DNA of 64,000 nucleotides from JAPOUP01 sp965203255 (GTDB lineage: Bacteria > Pseudomonadota > Alphaproteobacteria > Rhodobacterales > Rhodobacteraceae), in contig OZ241882.1 in the NCBI GenBank assembly GCA_965203255.1, positions 6,076,001-6,140,000 of the forward strand, in the 5' to 3' direction. The notes under the pieces were generated by a model. It saw only the letters and a list, made by a program, of their open reading frames with translations, was not told where the DNA came from and made no database searches. This document shows, piece by piece, positions 26,820-36,536 of this stretch. Position numbers and translations under genes: made by a program. Every line of letters starts with the position of its first letter. Position 1 is the stretch's first letter.

Positions 26820-27457
26820 CCATGGTGGCACGGACGGGCGGGCCAGGCGGCTTCGCCGGAGGCCGAGGGGGCGCTCCGGTCGCCGGCGGGCTGTCCGGCG
26901 GCTGGCGTCGGACAACGCCAAAGTTCTGGCGCAGGTCGCCCGGCTGGAGCGGGATCTGTACGGCCCGCGCCCGAAAAGGCGCAGGCAAGGCGGGATAGGA
27001 TCCGACGCTCCAGCCGGGCAGGACGGTCAGGAAGGAGCGCGGCGATTCGGTCAGCGACGCCGGGCTGCGCTTCGAAGGGAGGGCCCCGGTGACCGGCATC
27101 ACCGTGACGCCGCCGGAGGTCGGAGGGCAGCCGGAGGACGGCCACTAGCTGGTCCCGGAGTGCGTCAACCGTCGGCTCGCCGCCTTGGACCAGCGGTACG
27201 TAGTCATCCGCCACCACCACCTCACCGTGAGGATCAGGGGGACCGACCGGCCCGTGTCCGCCCCGACTTGCGAAGGCGTCTTCAGGAGCGGCTGCTGCAC
27301 CGACGTCTCCCTTCTCGCCGGGATGCCCGTCGACAGATTCATGTGGCACCTGCCGCCCTCCCGTCAGCACAGGATGCTGGCCGATGTCGGCATCACCGTC
27401 AGCCGGGACTCAACGAGCCAGTGGGCCAACCGGGCGGTCTCCCTGCCGGGCCTATAA
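26820..27457 (+). pseudogene. IS66-family TnpC N-terminal remnant
   Basis: Plus-strand fragments of IS66 TnpC in more than one frame. The leucine-zipper region reads LASDNAKVLAQVARLERDLY followed by GPRPKRRRQ. After a frame change comes RYVVIRHHHLTVRIRG, then RFMWHLPPSRQHRMLADVGI and TVSRDSTSQWANRAVSL, matching the zinc-finger and helix region before the DDE domain. The catalytic domain, tnpA and tnpB are absent. Similarity ends at about 27460, where another IS fragment begins. Confidence 0.65.
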
Positions 27458-27462
27458 ATCCA

Positions 27463-28289
27463 TCACACTTGAATTCCGTGTCTTCGTCCCCTTTCGACCT
27501 GTCTGCGTCCCAGTCCCGCATCGCCTCGATGGTGATGACGGGTTGAGACAGCAGCTTCACCCCTTCCCTGAGCTTCCGCCTGCCCGGCAGCGTCTGGCGT
27601 TTCGGGGGATGGAATCCGGCCAGCCCGGCGGTAAGTACGTCGAAGCCCGCGATGGTCATGTCGGGCGGTCCCCGCGGAACCCTGAACCCGTGGCGCTTGG
27701 CGAGCGAGAGGAGAGCCGGGACGTTCCGGATCCGTAACGCGGTGATGGCGTCGAATGCGAGGCACCTGCGCAGGTCGTCGGCCGCGTCGAGGCGGCGGTC
27801 CTCCATCCGCGTCCCCTGCCTGAGCGCGTGGAAAAAGCGTTCGATGTGGCATCGCGGAACGTCGCGGGCGGCGCCGGGGTCGGCGTCGCCGCTGTTCAGA
27901 AGCAGCATCCAGTGCAGCAGCACAATCCTCTTTCTCCCCTTCGCCGTCGCCGGACGTTGGGGCGGGTTTTCCTCGCGGGCAGAAACGGCGACCATGCGGA
28001 CGGGTGCGTCGGTCACGCATTTGGTCAGCATGACGGTGTGAGGTTCGGATCGATCGACCGGCAGCCAGAAGCTGTCGGCGGCCTTATGCGATCCGTGCGC
28101 CATGGAACGGTAGCGCTCCTTTCGCTCGCTGCTCAGATCGGGCCGCTTTGACCGGGCATGGGCTGCGCCTGAACTGCAGCGGCGGCAGCAGGCCCCCGCA
28201 ATCCGCCAACGAGAACCTGCCGGTGGCGCAGGTCGCGCTCGCCGCGTGATTTGCAGCCGGAACACAATGTTGCAAAGAAGTGTCACCAT
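27463..28289 (-). pseudogene. IS4-family (Tn5-like) transposase C-terminal half
   Basis: The minus strand reads LHWMLLLNSGDAD, then RCHIERFFHALRQGTRMEDR and RLDAADDLRRCLAFDAITAL, the C-terminal catalytic region of IS50-like transposases. It continues to FHPPKRQTLPGRRKL. The catalytic Glu is in CHIERFFHAL. The N-terminal half is missing, and the element is abutted by IS1380 on one side and the IS66 remnant on the other. Confidence 0.7.
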
Positions 28290-28535
28290 ACGGGAATCGC
28301 CCCCGAATTCGCCCTAGCCCGGATATCTCACCAGATTTTGTTGCATGGGGCTGGAATCCGTGACATATGCAGGGATTGCAGGACCTTGCACGGGACGGAG
28401 GACCGACCCCATGCAGACACAGTGTAACGCCGACCGCATCGATTCCAGCCACCATGGCCGACGTGAGGTGACGGGCGCCTCCGGCGGCGGACGGCTGTCA
28501 TCGGACGGCGGCGCTCCCCTTCCCGTGGAGGCGGA

Positions 28536-30979
28536 CCCTACCATGTCTACAAAAAAGTTCTGGACAACGTGAATTCCGCAGGCCAGGGATGCGGCATGGC
28601 ACAGTAACGGACAAGCCGCACCCTGCGGGACGCGGCGTCGGTCGCGCGGGTCGCGGAGATCCTGTCGCGGGAGCGGTTCGACAGCCGGAGCGCGCTGGGC
28701 CGGCGCGTCTGCGGGGAGTTCCCCTTCCTCGACGCCCGCGGCCGCCCGCAGCTGTCCGGCTGCCTGAAGGCGCTGGCCGCCCTTGCCGAACGCGAGCCGT
28801 GCATCGCGCTGCCGCCGCCGAAGGCACCGGCCGTGGGTGGCGGACCGCGGCTGCCCGGCGCCGGCGTCCCGGAGCCGGAGGGGGTGCCGTCGCATCCGTC
28901 CCGGATCGGGGGGCTCCGCGTCGGACCGGTCACGGCGCGCGGGGACCGGGCGCTGTGGAACACGCTGATGGCGCGGGAGCACCCGCGCGGGATGGCGGTC
29001 TTCGCGGGCCGCCAGCTCCGCCATCTGGTCGGCTCGGACCACGGCTGGCTTGGCGCGGCGGGGTTCTCGGCCGCCGCGCTGCGGGTCGCGGCGCGGGACC
29101 GCTGGATCGCGTGGGACGACGCGGGGCGGCGGGCGCGCCCCGCCCGCGTCGTCTGCCTGGGCCGCTTCCTGGTCCGGACCTCGGTGCGCTGCCCGCACCT
29201 GGCCAGCCATGTGCCCGGCCGCATCCTGCGCCGCCTGCCCGGCGACTTCGAGGGGCGCTACGGCTTCCGCCCGTATCCCGTTGAAAGCTTCGCCGACGAG
29301 GGGTATGACGGGATCTGCCTCCGGGCGGCGGGCTTCCTGTGCGTCGGCGCCACGGCCGGGCGCGGCCGGCAGGACCGGGAGCACCGGCGGGAGAGGACCG
29401 TGAGGACGGTGTCCATGCGCGGTCTGGAGCGGTCCTGGCGCCGCAGGCTGGGGGTCCCGCATGTGGACCATGCGCCGTCGCTTGGGCCCGGCGAGGGCCT
29501 GGACGCGGCGGTCCGGGCGGAGAACGGGTTCGGAGGGGCACCCCTGGGCGACAGGCGGCTCCCGGCACGGCTGGTCAGGAGCGCCGGCCTCCTGGCGGGG
29601 TGTCCGGGACAGAGGGCCAACGCCTCCAGCGACAGCGGGGACAGCGACGTCGCCGGCTTCCACCGCATGACCGGATCGCCGGACGGATCGGAGGTCACGG
29701 TGCCGGACATCCTGGCGACGCACCGCGGGCGGACCGTCCAGAGGATCCGGGGCCAGCGGACGGTCCTGGCCATCCAGGACGGGACGGACCTGAACCTCCC
29801 GCGCCGCCCCGGCTGCGACGGCCTGGAGCCCGTCGGCAGGAACCGGGCCACATCCTCGACGCCGGGCCTGCATATGCGCGCGACGCTGGCGGTGGCGGAC
29901 ACCGGCCTGCCGCCCGGCCTGCCCAGGCTGGGCTTCGACCCGGCGAAGGCGGCCCCGAAGGACGGGGCGGACCGGACGCCGGAGAGGGCGGAGGCGGAGC
30001 GGCGCAGCAGGACGGAGCGCTGGCTGGAGGGGTTCGACGACATCGCCGACGCCGTCCGCGAGGTCGGCGGAAGGACGCGGGTGGTCCCGGTCTGCGACCG
30101 GGAGGCGGACATCCCCGGGCTGTTCCACGCGCGGCGCCGCCGCCCGCGCGTCGGGCTGCTGGTGCGCGCGCAGCACGGCAGGGTGCTCGGCGGGGGGCGG
30201 CCGAAGCTGTTCGCCACCCTCGCCGGCGGCGGGCCCGAAGGCATGGTGGACGTCCAGGTCGACGCGCTCACGGCGCGACCGAGGACCGGCCGCCCGGCGC
30301 GGACCGCGCGGCTGGCGGCCTGCGGGCCGCGGTTCCGGCGCGTCACCCTGCCGGCGACGGAGACCTTCCCCGACGCGGACCCGGTCACCGTGTACGGGGT
30401 CCATGTCAGGGAGGTCGCGCCGCCCGATGGGGAGGAGCCCGTGCAGTGGCGGCCGCTCACCACATCCAGCGTGGAGAGCGCCCGGGACGCGGCGGAGACC
30501 GTCGGCCTCCACCTCCAGGGATGGCGCGTCGAGGATTTCCTGCGCGTCCCGAGTCCGGCTGCCGCGTCGGGTTCCCGCTGTTCCGCACCGCCGGACGGCT
30601 GCGGCGGGCGGTCGCCATCAACGCGGTCATCGCCTGGCGGATCATGGTCATGACCCTGCTCGGGCGCCAGGTCCCCGACTGCGACCCGCAGCTGATGTTC
30701 ACCGACGCGGAACTCGCCTTCCCGCCCGACTGCGCGGACAGGTACGGCCTGGGGGCGCCGGAGCGGCTCGGCGACGCCGTCCGCCTGGTCGGGCGCCTCG
30801 GCGGCTACCGGGACAGGAAGCACGACCCGGAGCCGGGAAACCAGATCATGTGGCACGGCCAGACGCGCCTGACCAGCGCCGCGCTCGGCAACGGGATCGG
30901 CTTCGAGGCCGGCCGGAGGCATGCGCTGCGCGGAGCGGAATAGCACGTCGCCATGCAGATTTATGTATACTCGGTAGGG
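28536..30979 (+). mobile_element. IS4-family element with DruA (DUF4338) domain, nested in IS1380
   Basis: The imperfect terminal repeats start CCCTACC on both ends (left CCCTACCATGTCTACA, right on the opposite strand CCCTACCGAGTATACA). A 4-bp duplication CGGA lies at 28532-28535 and 30980-30983. The target is codon-level within the IS1380 transposase. Length 2444 bp. Confidence 0.85.
28596..30943 (+). pseudogene. DruA/DUF4338-transposase fusion, with nonsense codon and frameshift
   Basis: The long protein combines an N-terminal DUF4338 (DruA-like) domain with an IS4-type DDE transposase. Domain 1 includes ALWNTLMAREHPRGM, AGRQLRHLVGSDHGWLGAAG, RDRWIAWDDAGRRA and EGRYGFRPYPVESF. Domain 2 has Asp 1 in VLAIQDGTDLNL, Asp 2 in VVPVCDREADIPGLF and Glu in GWRVEDFLRV. 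At that point (about 30550) one base is lost, and the next frame continues INAVIAWRIMVMTLLGRQVP to the end RRHALRGAE. The apparent start ATG-GCA-CAG at 28596 is followed by TAA at codon 4, where relatives read a Tyr-Arg pair. It is therefore inactive as it stands. Confidence 0.8.
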
Positions 30980-32577
30980 CGGACCTGCTGACCGGGCTGA
31001 CGCGCGGACTGGCGGATTGCTTCACGGACCACCGTGACCCGGACCGCACCGGGCACGGCCTCCGGTGCCCCGTCGCCCAGCGGGTGATGGGACCGCGCTG
31101 GGCTACGGGGATATCAACGACCACGGCATCCTGCGCGGCGACAGCGCGCTGGCGCTGGCGCTGGGCCGTGACGGCGTCACCGGCGACGGCCGGCGGCGGG
31201 AGAGCGACCGGGGCGCCCCGCTGGCCGGTTCCAGCGCGCCCGACCGCCTGGAGCCGGGCGAGCCGGACAGGGCCGCGGATGACCGGTACAGGCGAATGGC
31301 CGCCGACCCGGCGGCGACCGGCAGGCTGATGCCGGGCATGTTCCCGGAGGCCCGCGGGGCGCCACCCGAGGGGACCGTCCCCGGCCCCGACGCCACCGAC
31401 GGACCTCCGCACGGGCGCCGGGAGTGCCGTTTCCTGCACGGACACTGCGGACACTGCCGCTGCCTTCCCCTTCACGTCACCTGCGGCGGGCATGTCCCGT
31501 TCGCCCGGCTTCGGCCCCCGGACATCGACGCCTCCGACGGGGCGCTGGAGGGGCTGGCCAGGATCGTGGCCGTCATCCGCGGCGCGTGGCCGTCCGTCCG
31601 GATCACGGTCCGGGGGGATTCCGGCTTCCGCCGCGACGGGACCATGGCCTGGCGCGGGGCCGGCGGCGTGGATTCCGTGTCCGGCCTGGCCCGCAGCCCA
31701 CGGCTGGAGCGCAGGACCGGACGCCGGATGCGGCGCCCGCGGAGCCGGTGCGTCGCCACCGGGGAGCCCTCGCGCCGGTTCACCGGCTCCGGCTGCCGGA
31801 CGCCGCCGGCCTGGAGCCGGAGCCGGCGGGTGGTGGCCAGGGCCGGGGCGCTGCCCGGCCCGAGGGGCGGCAGCCCGCGCCTCACCGTCACCGGCCTGCC
31901 GGGTCCGGAGTCCGGCAACCGCGCGCTTCACGGGGATCTCCACTGCGCCCGCGGCGACATGGAGAACCGGACCAGGGAGCGGCGGCTGGAGCTGTTCGCC
32001 GACCGGACCCCGGCGGCGGCCATGCGGGCCAGCCAGCTGCGGGTGTACCTTCCGGCCTTCGCCGGGATGCCGGGCCGGACCGTCCGGGCGGCCGGCCTCG
32101 CCGGGACGGACCTTGCCAGGGCGCAGCCCGGCACCATCCGGGCGCGGCTCCTGAGGACCGCCTGCCAGCTGCGGGCGGGCGTCCGCCGGATCCGCCTGTC
32201 GCTGTCCCCGGCGCATCCATACCGGGGGCTGTTCCGCCGGGCGGTGGCGGCGCCGCCGCTGGCCGCCGCGGCGCGGGCCTCGCGGTGGCCGCCACGCCGC
32301 CCGCCTGAACCGCCGGAACCAAGCGCCGGGGAGGCCGGCCACGGGAGAGCCGCGCGCGCGGCTCCCGAAGGCGCGCGCGGCGGTACCGCTGTTCGCCTTA
32401 TGTTCCCGCTTCCGCAGCCACCGACGGCCTGCGGACGCCGCCGCCGGGGCACCGCCGGCCGCAGCCGCCGCCGGACGGGACCGGATGACGGGCCGGATCG
32501 GTGCCGGATGCCCGGACTCCCGGTCTGGTGAGATATCCGGGCTAGGGGTTGTAATCGGCCGCTGTCTCGCCTACGTA

Positions 32578-34366
32578 GTGTCCGCCAGAAAACCCCCTTT
32601 TTCGCGCTGACGGGCCGGATTTCCGGCCGCGCCGGACGCCCGCCGACGGCCCGACGGGTTCCGCTCCGGGCCTGCGGCGGAGACCGGACGGCTGCATGTT
32701 CGCCATCCGTTCCTTTCCTGGGCGTCTCCGGCATGGCGCTGGCAATGGGGTTCCGTTCCCGCTCCACGCGGGCCGGAAACGCCCGTTCCCTGTGGAATGC
32801 GCCGTCAGGCGGCGCGGCGCCGCCGTTTCCTGAGCCGCTCCCTCCTCCGCAGGAGCAGCCCGATGCGGTGGACGTTCAGGGCCACCACGGCGAGCGCGAC
32901 GGTGCGCCCGAAGCCACTGGCTCCGAACGCCAGCACCCTGTCGAGGCCGCGGTGCTCCAGGTTGTTGATGGCCGATTCCACCGCCGGATGCGCCCTGCGC
33001 ATGGCCCGGAAGGCCGCGCCGCCCTCCCGCTCCCGGTCGGCGGCGTTCAGGCAGCCCTTCCTCGGCAGGGCGTTGCAGTCCAGAATCCCGGCGGGGCGGG
33101 TCCGGTTCCCCGGGCTGTGGAACCCCCGGTCGAAGCTCACCGCCCGGAGGTCCGGAAAGGCCTTGCGGGCCGCCTCCACCATCGGCACCGCGCAATCGAC
33201 GTCACTGCCCTTCCACATCACCTCGTGGCGCGGGATGAAGCCGTGCCGGTCCTCCAGCGCGCAGACGGGCACCCCGAGCTCCACCGGGCACCCCACCTTG
33301 CCCTTCGGTATCCAGCGCGTGTGCGGCCCGGATATGGAGAACACCTTCTCCCTGTGCGGGATGGTCTCCCCACGCAGCAGGCGGCGGTCCACCCGGGCGG
33401 TCCGGCGCTCCGCGTGCAACAGGAAGTCCCTGATCCGCGTGACGGTGAGGGCTGGCGCGCCGTTCACGGCCAGCGCGGGCAGGCTGGCCCCGGCGCGCCG
33501 GACGGGCGCGCGGCAGGCCGGGAGGTATCCCTCCACCCGCTCCGGGCTGGCGCGGCGGGCCGGCCGGACCCCGTTGAGGAGCGCCTTCAGGTTCCCCGTC
33601 AGGTGCCGCCACTGCCGCCAGCCGGGGACGCCGTGGTCCGCGGCAGCGCGGCCCGTGGTCCGGACCAGGCAGCGCATCGCGTCCCAGAGCAGACTGACGT
33701 CCGTCGGGTAATGGACGTCGGTCCCGGCGACGAATGAGTCACAGCGCCCGCGCAGGGGCGCGCCAGGCTTTTTTCCCGCGACCGCATGGCCGCTCCCGCC
33801 GATCAGGCGGTTGACCCCTACCAGAAGCCCGGGGTTCAGGAGTCCCACGTTGTCCACCAGCGTCTGGTGGTGGTAACGGCGCCCGTCCCAAACGTCCGGG
33901 TGGCCCAGGAACCGCCGCAGCGTCCGGTGCCGGTTCGCCAGTTCGTGCAGCCGGTCGAAGTCGCAGCCGAGTCCCTGCCTGCCCACGCCCATCACAAGGA
34001 TCCGCCACATCTCCATGCCGGGCCGCCCGACCTTCCTGTCCACGCCGGGCAGCATGCGCTCCTCCATCAGCGCGAACAGCCGCGTCCGGAACGCCCCGTC
34101 GGAATACAGGTGCTGGAGCCCCAGCAGCAGCGCCGGGATGCCGTCCCTGGATTTCATGTCCAGCTCGATGTCCTCCATGCCGACCGCGCCGGGTTCCGGC
34201 TGCGGATCGATGGTGTTTCCCATGCCTGCCTCCCGAAGAACCGCCGTTTTCCGCCCGATCCGCGCCGAACGGGCCGGAAACCGGCCCCTCCGGTGGAATC
34301 CTCACACAGAGAATACCCGGCTTAATCAAATGGAGTCAAAGGCTTAAGGGGTTTTCTGGCAAGCAC
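32578..34366 (-). mobile_element. ISNCY-type element
   Basis: Terminal inverted repeats (GTG, three variable bases, GCCAGAAAACCCC) occur at 32578 and, inverted, at 34366. Both ends are flanked by TACGTA (32572-32577 and 34367-34372), a likely 6-bp target duplication. Because TACGTA is a palindrome the exact boundary is ambiguous by a few bases. Length about 1.79 kb, with one intact transposase gene. Confidence 0.82.
32805..34223 (-). CDS. ISNCY-type transposase
   Basis: Transposase of 472 aa of the group commonly labelled ISNCY. Typical N-terminal motifs are DIELDMKSRDGIPALLLGLQ, PGMEMWRILVMGV and FDRLHELANRHRTLRRFLGH. The catalytic region includes RCDSFVAGTDVHYPTDVSLL (first Asp), and the C-terminal part has FDRGFHSPGNR and HPAVESAINNLEHRGLDRV (Glu). 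The gene is uninterrupted and is on the minus strand of an element with intact ends, so it is potentially mobile. Confidence 0.8.
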   Translation of the reverse strand: MGNTIDPQPEPGAVGMEDIELDMKSRDGIPALLLGLQHLYSDGAFRTRLFALMEERMLPGVDRKVGRPGMEMWRILVMGVGRQGLGCDFDRLHELANRHRTLRRFLGHPDVWDGRRYHHQTLVDNVGLLNPGLLVGVNRLIGGSGHAVAGKKPGAPLRGRCDSFVAGTDVHYPTDVSLLWDAMRCLVRTTGRAAADHGVPGWRQWRHLTGNLKALLNGVRPARRASPERVEGYLPACRAPVRRAGASLPALAVNGAPALTVTRIRDFLLHAERRTARVDRRLLRGETIPHREKVFSISGPHTRWIPKGKVGCPVELGVPVCALEDRHGFIPRHEVMWKGSDVDCAVPMVEAARKAFPDLRAVSFDRGFHSPGNRTRPAGILDCNALPRKGCLNAADREREGGAAFRAMRRAHPAVESAINNLEHRGLDRVLAFGASGFGRTVALAVVALNVHRIGLLLRRRERLRKRRRRAA

Positions 34367-34372
34367 TACGTA

Positions 34373-34650
34373 ACAATCCAGATCAGGTTGCTGCCGTCGC
34401 GCAGTCGGAATCCGGCACTGGGGATGATTTCACAATGAACACCGCAAGCGACGTTCCGATGCAAGGCCTGCCGTGGCGGTCGGGGCGTTGCATGATCGCC
34501 TCGTGCGTGCGCGACTTCCCCCCCCCAGCAGTGCAACCAGGGAACATTCGCGCGGCCGTCCCCTGACCGGCGTCCGGTTGGGCGCTGCCTGACCCAATAT
34601 TTCCGGACGCCGCCCGACCCCTTTCGGACGGCATCATGGCTGCTGCGACT
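34373..34650. other. Unassigned stretch between IS elements
   Basis: About 280 bp with no recognised gene, including a run of C (34521-34527). It probably belongs to the broken IS630 element that follows. Confidence 0.3.
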
Positions 34651-35099
34651 TCTATGTTCATGGTCCACCCCCCCCCGCTGGAGGCGTGGCGCCACGTGAA
34701 GGTCACCGACCGGCGCAGGGGGCGGGACTTCGCAAGGCTGCTCGCCGACATCGCCGACGTCCACTTTCCGGACAGGAAAACCGTCCCCGTGATGGACAGC
34801 CCGACACCCACAGGCTGTCGACCCTGTACGGGACGTTCGAGCCGGCGGAGGCGTCGCGGCTCGCGGACCGCTTCGAGGTCCACCACACGCCGAAGCATGG
34901 GAGCTGGCTTAACATGGCGGAGACCGGGACAGACGTCCTCTCCCGGCAGTGCCCCGCCCGGCGGATCCCGGACCGGGAGGCGATGGTGCGGGAGGTCGGC
35001 GCCTGGCAACGGCACAGGAACTCGTCGGCGAAGCCGGTCGACTGGCGGTTCAGGACCGGGGACGCCCGCGTGAAACTGAAGTCCCTCTATCCATCACAA
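34651..35099 (+). pseudogene. IS630-family transposase C-terminal fragment
   Basis: Plus-strand pieces read HPPPLEAWRHVKVTDRR, ADVHFPDRKTVPVMD (second Asp) and, after a frame change near 34805, GTFEPAEASRLADRFEVHHT. These are followed by PKHGSWLNMAE (Glu box) and VDWRFRTGDARVKLKSLYPS. The N-terminus is lost. The final codons run into the IS30 copy inserted at 35100. If that copy and one ACAA are removed, the gene ends LYPSQ and a TAA. Confidence 0.75.
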
Positions 35100-36489
35100 G
35101 CCCCATTCCACCCTGAAGTGCAACACCAGTGGCGGTGTTGACCGGTTTTCCGGCCGCATGATGTTGCGTATCGGCCAGGAAGCGGCGACAGTCCCTTTGC
35201 TGAAGAGAAGGAGACTGCCATGCCCGAGGGCTACCGCCACCTGACCCATGAAGAGAGATGCCAGATCGGTGCGCTGAAGGAAAGCGGGCTGTCCGACGGG
35301 GCCATCGCGGCCCGTCTGGGCCGTGACCGGACGTCGGTCTGGCGGGAGCTGCGCCGGAACGCCGGCGGCGGGGGGTACAGCCCCGGGGAGGCGCAGGGCA
35401 GGGCGGAGGCCCGCCGCGGCGCGGCCTCCAGTGTTCCCCGCAGGATGACGCCCGACCGCTGGGCGCAGGTGGAGGGGCTTCCGGGGAGGGCTGGAGCCCG
35501 GAGCAGGTCGCGGGACGGCTGCGTCTGGAGGGCGGCTGGACGGTGGGCCGCCAGTGGATATACGAACGTGTGAAGGCCGACCGGAAGGCGGGCGGCAGGC
35601 TGTTCCTGCTGCTGCGGCGCCGCGGCAGGAAGCCGGACTGGCGAGGCGGCAGGCACTCGGGCCGGGGCCACATCCCGGGCCGGGTGGACATCTCCGAGAG
35701 GCCGGAGGAGGCGGAGAGGAAGGAGCGTGTGGGCGACTGGGAGGCGGACACGATCATCGGGAAAGGCCACAGCGGGGCGGTGGTCTCCCTTGTGGACAGG
35801 GCGTCGAAATACACGTGTTTACAGAGGGTTGACCGGAGAACCTCGGCCGCGGTCTCCGCCGCGATGGTGGATCTCCTCCGGCCTTCCGCCGCGCCCGTCC
35901 ACACGGTCACGGCGGACAACGGGAAGGAGTTCGCGGGCCACGCCGGCGTCGCGGCGGAGCTCGGGGCCGGGTTCCACTTCGCCACCCCCTACCATTCCTG
36001 GGAGCGTGGCCTGAACGAGCGCACCAACGGGCTGGTCCGGCAGTACCTGCCGAAGGGGACGGACCTCCGCGCGGTCACCGACGCGGAGGTGAGGGCGGTG
36101 CAGGACCGCCTGAACGCGCGTCCGCGCCGGGCGCTGGGCTACCGGACGCCCGCCGAGGTGCTGCACAAGGCCCGCCCTCCCTGAAGCCGCGCGACCGCCT
36201 CCCACCGGCGCGCAGGAAGGGGGTGGACAGGATTTCGCCGTCGCGTCCGTCCGGGCTCCGGTCGGGCTGCGCCCTCCCTGCGCCCGGACGGACGCGACCC
36301 GACCCGGCGGAGGCGTTGCGCCGCCCGGAAAGTCCGGATAGACTCCATACCGACGGGACCACAGCCGTTCCGGGGCCGGATCCGCGGCGCCCGGGGGCCG
36401 CAGACCACGCCTTCCGGCCATTCCCTACGCTCGGGCTACGCCCCCGCTGCGGGAATGGCCGGTGTTGCACTTCGGAGTGGAAGTGGGGC
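35100..36489 (+). mobile_element. IS30-family element, copy C, 1390 bp with ACAA duplication
   Basis: The ends are GCCCCATTCCACCC on the left and GTGGAAGTGGGGC on the right. A 4-bp direct repeat ACAA flanks it at 35096-35099 and 36490-36493. It is the same IS as copies A, B and D. The RTX gene begins 47 bp beyond its right end. Confidence 0.88.
35220..36184 (+). pseudogene. IS30-family transposase (copy C), frameshifted
   Basis: The start matches copy D (MPEGYRHLTHEERCQIGALK). A frame change occurs near 35480, just after VEGL, where copy D reads LAEGWSPEQVAGRL and this copy reads PGRAGARSR. The remainder (WTVGRQWIYERVKADRKAGG onward) is intact and contains DWEADTIIGKGH, TADNGKEFAGH and WERGLNERTNGL, the three catalytic positions. 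Full-length protein would need a frameshift. Confidence 0.85.
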
Positions 36490-36536
36490 ACAATAAGGTC
36501 GCGATACTAGGGAATGAGAAGAACAGGAGACAGGAA

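Larger units (their letters stand above)
28411..32343 (+). pseudogene. IS1380-family transposase, interrupted and frameshifted
   Basis: The ATG at 28411 begins MQTQCNADRIDSS, and the DGGRLSSDGG-type motif reads GGGRLSSDGGAPLPVEAD at the insertion point. After the nested element it continues LLTGLTRGLADCFTDHRDPD. A frame change near 31095 leads to YGDINDHGILRGDSALALAL. Further motifs are FLHGHCGHCRCLPLHVTCGG, RPPDIDASDGALE, the catalytic Asp region ITVRGDSGFRRDG, and HCARGDMENRTRERRLELFA with the catalytic Glu. The gene therefore has an insertion and at least one frameshift. Confidence 0.8.
28312..32547 (+). mobile_element. IS1380-family element carrying a nested IS4/DruA-type element
   Basis: Matching terminal inverted repeats CCCTAGCCCGGATATCTCAC occur at 28312 and, inverted, at the right end (to 32547). 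Inside is an IS1380-type transposase gene whose start is separated from its body by a second element at 28536-30979. Removing that insert and one CGGA copy restores the reading frame. I found no matching target duplication outside the IS1380 ends. Confidence 0.85.

Noticed and set aside
28596..30943. Druantia defence locus
   Set aside because: The DruA-like domain is fused to a transposase within an element with inverted repeats and a target duplication, and no druB-E genes are present.
28314..30946. Very long minus-strand open frames (562 and 732 codons) opposite the IS4/DruA gene
   Set aside because: They are complements of GC-rich transposase coding sequence, consist of low-complexity Arg/Pro/Gly runs and lack ribosome-binding sites; the plus-strand frame carries the conserved motifs.
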